Positions 57,100-64,000 of a stretch of 64,000 bases of DNA are shown piece after piece (positions within the stretch are counted from its first letter, which is position 1; each line of letters opens with the position of its first letter). The position numbers and the translations under genes are program-made. The notes under the pieces were generated by a model. It made no database searches. It saw only the letters and a list, made by a program, of their open reading frames with translations, and was not told the origin of the DNA. This DNA is from Cornus controversa (taxonomy: Eukaryota; Streptophyta; Magnoliopsida; Cornales; Cornaceae), in the NCBI GenBank assembly GCA_026545225.1, contig CM048845.1, positions 79,474,533-79,538,532 on the forward strand, read 5' to 3'.

Positions 57100-59050
57100 C
57101 ACGAAGGGATCGCCCTATTTGTACCCATTGTGGTCTCACTGGCCACACTATTGATAAGTGCTATAAGCTCCATGGCTATCCACCGGGATACCAACCCAAG
57201 GCCAGGACTCCAGCGCCTTCTCAGTCGAGCTCCTTTCAATCCAAACGAACCTCCGTGCACCATGTTGCTGCTGCTGGTCCTCAACTTCCATCTTCCTCCT
57301 CTGTTGCAGGGAACATGCCTCCGTCTAGTGCTCCATTATCCCCAGCTCAATGCCAACAGTTGATCTCTTATCTTAGCAATCAACTCTACCAAGGATCCCT
57401 CGGCCCCACTATTGCTGACCCGTCTGCTTCTGACTTCACCCCATTGGCTTCTAGTCTCGCTGGTATGGTTCCTCTCTGTTTTTCCCTCTCTTCCTACCTT
57501 AATCCTAGACAGTGGATTCTTGATACAGGTGCTACTCACCATGTTTGTTGTGATAGATCCCTTTTCTCTCATCTTAATTCCCTGACCAATAGCTTCTTAC
57601 ACTTGCCTAATGGTCATCAGGTCCTCATTCAAGCTATAGGCACAGTTCACTTATCTGACAATTTGCAATTGTCTAATGTTCTCTTTGTACCTACATTTCA
57701 TTTTAATCTCTTGAGCATTAGTTCCCTCACTCATCATTCTAATTGCTTGGTCTTATTTTCCCATGATGATTGCATTATACAGGATCGTATTCAGGGCTCA
57801 GTGATTGGGACGGGTAGAAGAGCACGTGATCTCTACATTTTAGAACTCGGACAATCCCTTTGTAATGCAAATCAATTTTCTAATGCTGTAATGTCTGTGC
57901 ACAATGTCATGCATCCTTTTACCTTGTGGCACTACCGTTTAGGCCACCCATCTTTTGTAAAACTTCACCTTATGAATAAAGATTTGCATCTTCCTCGTTC
58001 TAATTCTAATATTGATCATTGCTCTATATGTCCCTTAGCAAAACAAAAGCATTTGCCATTTCCCTCTCACACTACTTTATCTCCTAAGGCTTTTAACTTG
58101 TTGCATCTTGATGTTTGGGGAGCATTTCATGTTCCAACTGTCTCAGGTCACAGATTTTTCTTCACCATAGTGGATGATAGCACTCGTGCTACTTGGGCAT
58201 ACTTGCTGCACACCAAGTCAGAGGTGGAAACCATTTTTCCTTCCTTTTGTAATATGATCTCCACGCAATATGATGCTCGCATTAGGGCCATACGCTCCGA
58301 CAATGCTCGGGAACTGGCTTTTACTGATCTATGTCATTCCAGAGGCATTGTCCACTCTTTTTCCTGTGTAGAAACTCCGGAACAAAATGCTGTGGTTGAA
58401 AGGAAGCATCAGCACATCCTCAATGTTGCTCGTGCTCTTCTCTTTCAATCCAAAGTTCCTCTTTGCTATTGGGGAGATTGCATACTTACTGCCGTATATC
58501 TCATCAACAGGACTCCATCACCACTTTTGGGCAACAAGACTCCCTTTGCATTGTTGAATCACAAGGCACCCTCTTATGCTCACCTTCGTGCCTTTGGCTG
58601 CCTTTGTTACGCCTCCACTCTTTCCCAAGGTCGCACTAAGTTTGATCCACGTGCTCGGGCTTGTGTTTTTCTGGGCTATCCAGCTGGCTACAAGGGCTAC
58701 AAATTATTGGATTTGGCTTCGAACAAGGTCTTCATCTCAAGACAAGTTGTGTTCCATGAGCTCATCTTTCCCTTTGCTCAGTCACAGCAGCCTTCTTTTT
58801 CTTTGGACATCTTTCATGATCGAGTCCTCCCTCACATTAGTACTACTTTACCAGTTCCTGATCTTACTGTCTCTGTACCCACCTCAGTACCAGCTGCTCC
58901 CTCATCCACTAGACCTCCAAGGACCATCAGAGCTCCTTCTTACCTTCAAGATTACCACTGTTCTTTAGTCCAACAATCTCATCATTCCTTATTGGCCCCC
59001 ACAGCCCATCCTTTATCCATGTTTCTCTCTTATGACAAACTCTCACCCCA
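57100..59050 (+). pseudogene. copia zinc knuckle, protease and integrase part
   Basis: In order: a CCHC zinc knuckle (CTHCGLTGHTIDKC, about 57115-57160); an aspartic protease motif (WILDTGATHHVCCD, about 57513); the integrase zinc region (LWHYRLGHPS ... CSICPLAK, about 57927-58040); and the integrase core (LHLDVWGAF, FFTIVDDSTRATWAYLL, IRSDNARELAF, NAVVERKHQHIL). A GPY-less copia-type C-terminal region (FGCLCYAST, KFDPRARACVFLGYP) follows. Fossil copy. Confidence 0.9.
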
Positions 59051-59099
59051 ATTCCAAGCCTACGCCCTTGCCATCTCCACCATTACTGAACCTCAAACC

Positions 59100-60666
59100 T
59101 TTTCCCAAGCTAATGAGTTACCTGAGTGGAGGGCAGCCATGCGAGCTGAATTAGAAGCTCTTCACCATAATCACACCTGGTCTATAGTGCCTCTTCCTCA
59201 AGGCAAACAACCCGTAGGATGCAAATGGGTTTACAAAGCTAAGTTTCATGCTGATGGCAGTTTAGAGCGCTATAAGGCTCGCCTAGTTGCAAAAGGCTAC
59301 ACACAACAGGAGGGTGTAGACTTTCTGGATACGTTCTCACCTGTGGCAAAATTAGTCTCTGTCAAAGTCCTACTTGCCTTGGCTTCCATTTTTGGCTGGT
59401 CTTTAACACAACTCGACGTTAACAACGCTTTCCTACATGGTGAGCTCACCGAGGATGTATATATGGCTCTTCCACCTGGCTATGTCTGTCGAGAGGGGGA
59501 GACCTTGCCATCTCATCCAGTCTGTAAGCTCCATAAGTCACTATACGGCCTTAGACAAGCTTCTCGACAGTGGTTTGCAAAGTTTTCCAGCGTTCTACTC
59601 CAACAAGGATTCACTCAAACAAACAGTGATCACTCCCTGTTTGTCAAACACTCTGATGATATCTTCTTGGCCCTGTTAGTCTATGTGGACGATATTGTGA
59701 TTGTTAGTCTATGTGGACGATATTGTGATTGCTGGCAACAATGATCAAGCTGTGAATGAGTTGAAGCAACTGCTAAATGATAAGTTTCAGCTGAAAGACT
59801 TGGGGGACTTGAAATATTTTCTGGGGCTTGAGGTGGCTCGGTCCAAAGCTGGAATCTCCATTAGTCAAAGGAAATATGCATTGGAATTGTTATCAGATGG
59901 GGGCTGTTTGGGTGCCAAACCAGTTTCTACTCCTATGGAACCCAATTTGAAACTCTCTCAAGATGATGGAGATCTACTTAAGGATCCTAGTAGTTATAGA
60001 AGACTAATAGGAAAGTTGTTGTATTTGACAATTACCAGGCCAGATTTATGTTATGCCGTTAACCGTCTTAGCCAATTTGTTCAGGCACCTAGAGAGCCTC
60101 ATATGCGAGCAGCTCAACGAATACTACATTACATAAAGGGAGCTCCTGGTCAAGGCTTGTTCTACCCTAGTTCTTCTGCCATTCAGTTGAAGGCATTTTC
60201 AGATTCCGATTGGGCAACATGTCCAGATTCGAGGAGATCAATCACGGGATTTTGCATCTTTCTCGGTAACTCTTTGATATCATGGAAATCAAAGAAGCAA
60301 CATACAGTTTCAAGGTCCTCTGCAGAAGCGGAATACAGGTCTATGGCTAATACTACATGTGAAGTTATTTGGTTGATCGCATTGCTTAAAGAACTCAAGG
60401 TTTCCCATCCAAGTGCAGCTCTACTTTTTGGAGACAATCAAGCAGCGCTGCATATAGCAGCCAATCCAGTGTACCATGAGCGTACCAAACACATAGAAAT
60501 TGACTGCCATCTTGTGCGTGAGAAGTTACAAGCAGGAATCATCAAGACACTCCATGTGACAAGCCAAAACCAACTCGCTGACTTGTTTACCAAAGCTCTT
60601 CAGCCACAACAGTTCAAAACGCTTCTTGGCAAGATGGGAGTGCATAATATCTATGCTCCATCTTGA
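59100..60666 (+). pseudogene. copia reverse transcriptase and RNase H part
   Basis: Reverse transcriptase with CKWVYKAKFHADGSLERYKA, LVAKGYTQQEGVDF, QLDVNNAFLHGEL, SLYGLRQASRQW and the YVDD active-site motif, then [13 protein letters not shown]. RNase H follows ([55 protein letters not shown]), with a stop at 60666 just before the purine tract. Fossil copy. Confidence 0.9.
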
Positions 60667-60673
60667 GGGGGAG

Positions 60674-60918
60674 TGTTAGAATTGGTTAATTTACTTTTAG
60701 CTGATTTAGCTTAGTTGATTAGGTTACTATGGTTAGCATCTTTTCCTGACCATGGTTAGTTGACTAGCTATTGTTAGATCTTGGTTACAACTGTTTGCTA
60801 AATTCTAGCTGAGGTGTCCAGATTGTGCCTTCAGTCACGTGAATAAAGAGGGGACCTCAGCCTCTTGTATTTTTCAATTTTCAATCAATGTAATACAGAA
60901 AAAGCTTCTTCTCTAATA
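60674..60918 (+). repeat. 3' LTR of the copia element
   Basis: Identical by eye to the 5' LTR over 245 bases and followed by the target duplication AAAGG. Confidence 0.93.
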
Positions 60919-61619
60919 AAAGGTACTCACAAATCACAATTCCACCATTGATGCCATATGAGAGAGATGAAGAGTGGATGAGTTCAGATTAGGAATTAAA
61001 TGAGAGAGAGATGGAGGGCGGAGCAAGCAAATGAACTCACCTTCAATTTGTTGCGTTGATGGAGCATGTTTAATTTTGCAGTTGCCGGAGAGTGGTTCTC
61101 TGACTTGCCGTCGATAGAAGCATCGTGTCTATGGAGATGAGACTGGAGCAGCGCTAGAGTTGGTTTGTAAGGAGAGATTTAGATTAGATAGAATATAATA
61201 ATGTATAGATAGGCTTGAGATGGTGATGGGCTTTAACTTGTTGGGTTTTGTAAAAAACAAAACAAATTGGTTAGATTGGGTTGGGCTTAATAAGTAAGTT
61301 AAAACGATTATATATGTATTGGGCCAAACCTAAATATATATTATATATTTACATGGTTATATATAAAGCCCAAATATATATACACACACACACACATGAG
61401 CTTAAAACAAACACTTAAACAAGCTTGTTCATGAACATGTTCGTGAACAAACGAGCCAAGCATGGTTATGTTTGAGATTGGTTCGTTTAATAAATGAATG
61501 TAATTGTTTTGTTCGGGCTCGGTTTGTTTAATAAATAAACGAACACGAACCGAGCTTAACTCGAGCCGAGCTCGAGCTACTTGTCAAAAGCTCGGCTCGT
61601 TTACAGCCCTAGTCATTTG

Positions 61620-64000
61620 TTGGAGAAATTATTACATGGTCCTGGACCAATCACCACTTGACACACAAGCTAAAAGTTAGCTTTGTGTCAGCTTTATTTC
61701 AACTTTTTGCTTATATAATAATTTCTACATTTGTTAAACAGTTTTGGGCAGAGGTGTCACTCTTGTAAACGGGAACGGGGAAGGCCCCCCGCCCAGTGGC
61801 ATAAAGTCCTAGAACCGACAACCATTGATTCAGAACCCCTAAGCTATTTTTTTATTTGCTTATTCTTTAACTCTGCGAAGTTTTTTTTAGTTGTCTCTGT
61901 AACTGAAGCAGTGGTGTTCTTTGTTGGTGCCAGAAACATAAGTCAACTGGGGGTCCATAGAATTTGATAGATAGATCCATTTGTGTTTAACATTTCATTG
62001 GGCATATTATTGAATCTTATACATTTCAAGTTGTTGAAATGTAAAATGTTCTACATATGTGACCTACAGTGTTTATACTTAAAATTGCTTGAGCAGTTGA
62101 GCACGTTGTATAAATGCAGTGGAAACTACGTGGCCCATCTTGAATTTTCTTTTTGTGCCCTTCTTTCTGCTTAATGTAAACGATTTGGTTGTAGTTATGT
62201 TGTTCTATTCCAAATATTTAGACTCAATTCCTTTTTCATTATGCTTAGTTTACTTATTTTACATGGCTAGATATATTCCTATTCACATGACTCTTGTGCA
62301 GTTTTTAAAGAATTGTTGTTGAATTTCCTATATGATCAAGTTGTTGGCTAGTAAAAAATCATGATGGTTGAGATTGTGACCCTAGTGCTGCCATTAAGAA
62401 AATTATTCATAAGAATATGAAAGTTAGCCATTTAGACTATTGGTATTTGACTGGAGCTATGTGAGAAAAATCTCCTGAAAGGATATTATTGCTTTAATTT
62501 GTTCCGACTGATTTAATCAGCAGTTTTACTTGTAAGATTATTCTTGAGTATCAGCATGATACCTTTCACTAGGTTTATGTTTATTTTAGAAGTAACGGGG
62601 AAAAGACAGATGTGCACTTGATGGTAATCAATGTGATTAGTGACTCACCACCAAAAAAAAAAAATGTGAATACTGAATGTAATCTTTTTTTTTATATAGA
62701 TTGATACTTATTTTCTTCTCAAAACTCAAAGCAATAGTTATGCATCTCTCTCTATATATGTGTTTAATTTTATTTATGCATGATGTTGGTTGAGGTAATA
62801 CTTTAGTAGCAGTGAGTGTTGATGCCATTCTTACTTGAGACCTAGTTCATTACTGGTTGCTTTATATTTATATTGGCTTGGTCCTGAACAAAATCCAGAT
62901 ACTAAAGAATAATGATAATCAAATGAGTGTTACACAATGAGTGTGACTTTCATCATGTGTTTGCTTGGGTATTTGACAACTCTGTTGTGTGTTGTGTTAC
63001 TTTGAGGCACATGTTTATTTTGGCTTCACGTGTCATGATTACGGCTTTTGACAAGTTTTTACTAATTGGTTCTTAATCTAATTAGTAGCTGGGGGTTAGT
63101 TAATTATTTCATTTCTTAAATTTTGAAAATGTACATATGCCTATTAATTAATTTTCTAGTCTTAAATTTAAACATTCAATGTTAAGCCCTTTTCTTTTTG
63201 GGGGCTTACAGAAAAATCCTTAATTTTGGTTGCTTCTTTTATTGATTTTTTTGGGAGAGACACGAGTTTGGTTTTATGTGTTTGCTTTGAGTGTACATGA
63301 TGTGTGTCACCTTTGCGCCTTCTTGTGTAATCACTTTTTGTTTAGTTAACGCATAAAACCATTTCCTTACTGGGAGTTGAATCATGCGGGCAAGACTGCA
63401 CGAGATACTAACAAAGCTAACAGCTGGTGGTAACTTTAGATGTTTATTTAAGTCAACCAAAGTTTTATAAATGAGAACTGTGTTTTACAGAGTATGGAAG
63501 AAAATCTTTAAGACCAGTGAGTAACAAATTCTGTACACGCAGGTTGAAACTAGTCCATCCCTACTCAGGGAAGTAACCATTGTTCATTAGTGATGTGTAA
63601 CAAGAAGTGTAATTTGGGATTCAGTGCTGGAATTTATTTACTTATTTAGTCTGGGGTCCTTTCCTATTCAATTTTAACTCTGCTAGAAAAGAATTGACAG
63701 TACCTGGTATGGTTCTTCAGAGTAAGACATTCTTTAATCCATCTCGGTCACTGTATGCTGTTCACGTAGAAAGTGGTAAACTGAGGATTGCTCCCATATA
63801 ATTACTCCACTTTGTGTTTTCTCATGAATGTTTGCCCATGGTCAAAGGATAAGTTGTGTTTGTTTGATTGGGATAATTATCATTTTGTATATCATTTCAT
63901 TTCCTCTATTGGCTAGTGAAGGTCAATCTCAGAAAGGCTTGTTTCTCACCTTTATTTTTTTTGTTACTTTCTCATTAACTGCAAATGAAGTTTCCTTATT
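61620..64000. other. Unassigned host sequence, no gene seen
   Basis: No coding family, RNA gene or element recognised in 2.4 kb. Base composition is more even than in the repeat-rich parts and there are few repeats, so it could be intron or intergenic sequence of a gene beyond the window. The short frames at 61731-62322 and 63239-63460 show no known motif. Confidence 0.4.

Larger units (their letters stand above)
56802..60918 (+). mobile_element. Ty1/copia LTR retrotransposon, very young
   Basis: 245 bp LTRs at 56802-57046 and 60674-60918, identical by eye; target duplication AAAGG (56797-56801, 60919-60923). Primer site tggtatcagag at 57047-57057, purine tract cttgagggggag at 60662-60673. 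Parts in copia order: zinc knuckle, protease, integrase, reverse transcriptase, RNase H. The coding part is nearly open but looks broken in about two places, so this copy does not appear whole. With rates near 1e-8 per site per year, zero differences over 245 bp suggest an insertion within a few hundred thousand years. Nested in a hAT element. Confidence 0.93.
56466..61611. mobile_element. Non-autonomous hAT element hosting a copia insertion
   Basis: Terminal inverted repeats CAGGTCTGTAATCGAGCCGA on the left and the near reverse complement ending CAGCCCTA on the right. Perfect 8 bp target duplication GTCATTTG (56458-56465, 61612-61619), the hAT signature. Ends rich in gagccgagct and gttcatgaacatgttcgtga. 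Without the copia insertion it is about 1.02 kb and has no transposase. A related piece lies in the DC1 intron at 21417-21790. Confidence 0.85.

Noticed and set aside
62099-62160. NYVAHLEF peptide resembling the DC1 end YYVAHFDC
   Set aside because: Only about eight residues match, no module core or upstream cysteines are present, and the DNA match is weak. Probably chance.

Overview
This is a stretch of a plant nuclear genome, most likely a dicot. The signs are a DC1 (cysteine/histidine-rich C1) gene family found only in plants, GT-AG introns, an Au-type SINE, copia and gypsy LTR elements primed by tRNA-Met, TRIMs, Mutator-, hAT- and Harbinger-type MITEs, and many (TA)n tracts. The species cannot be read from the sequence. 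Gene density is very low: one host gene looks intact, and most of the rest is transposable elements inserted into one another.

Left third (1-22.7 kb): a local cluster of three DC1 genes on the + strand. The rightmost (18445-22503) looks intact as a two-exon gene with eight DC1 modules in exon 1 and a repeat-plus-coiled-coil tail in exon 2. The leftmost (1691-6606) is a pseudogene with the same layout; its second exon is split by a Mutator-like element that itself holds a small LTR element. The middle copy (14306-15757) is frameshifted and has no visible second exon. Stretches of shared promoter, intron, 3' UTR and flank show that the copies arose by segmental duplication. Between them lie an L1-type LINE relic with a Harbinger-type MITE inside it, and an AT-rich region (about 8.55-12.69 kb) that holds four copies of a 530-560 bp tandem repeat, an intron-bearing RPA1-like fragment, and a Helitron-type 3' end.

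Middle (22.7-36.3 kb): two head-to-tail units of a minus-strand Ty3/gypsy fossil with LTRs of about 2.9 kb. The units share a 180 bp flank outside the LTR, so they look like a tandem duplication rather than two insertions. One LTR carries a palindromic TRIM insertion; the other carries a solo LTR of a second gypsy family.

Right part (36.3-64 kb): a broken 4-coumarate-CoA ligase-like first exon, a fourth DC1 relic hit by a hAT transposon, a copia fragment, further gypsy fossils, a SINE / RTE-LINE / Au-SINE stretch, a five-LTR TRIM array split by a gypsy LTR element, and a non-autonomous hAT element (56466-61611) hosting a very young copia element whose LTRs are identical by eye. The last 2.4 kb shows no recognisable gene.

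All similarity statements come from reading and aligning by eye; no database search or computed identity stands behind them.
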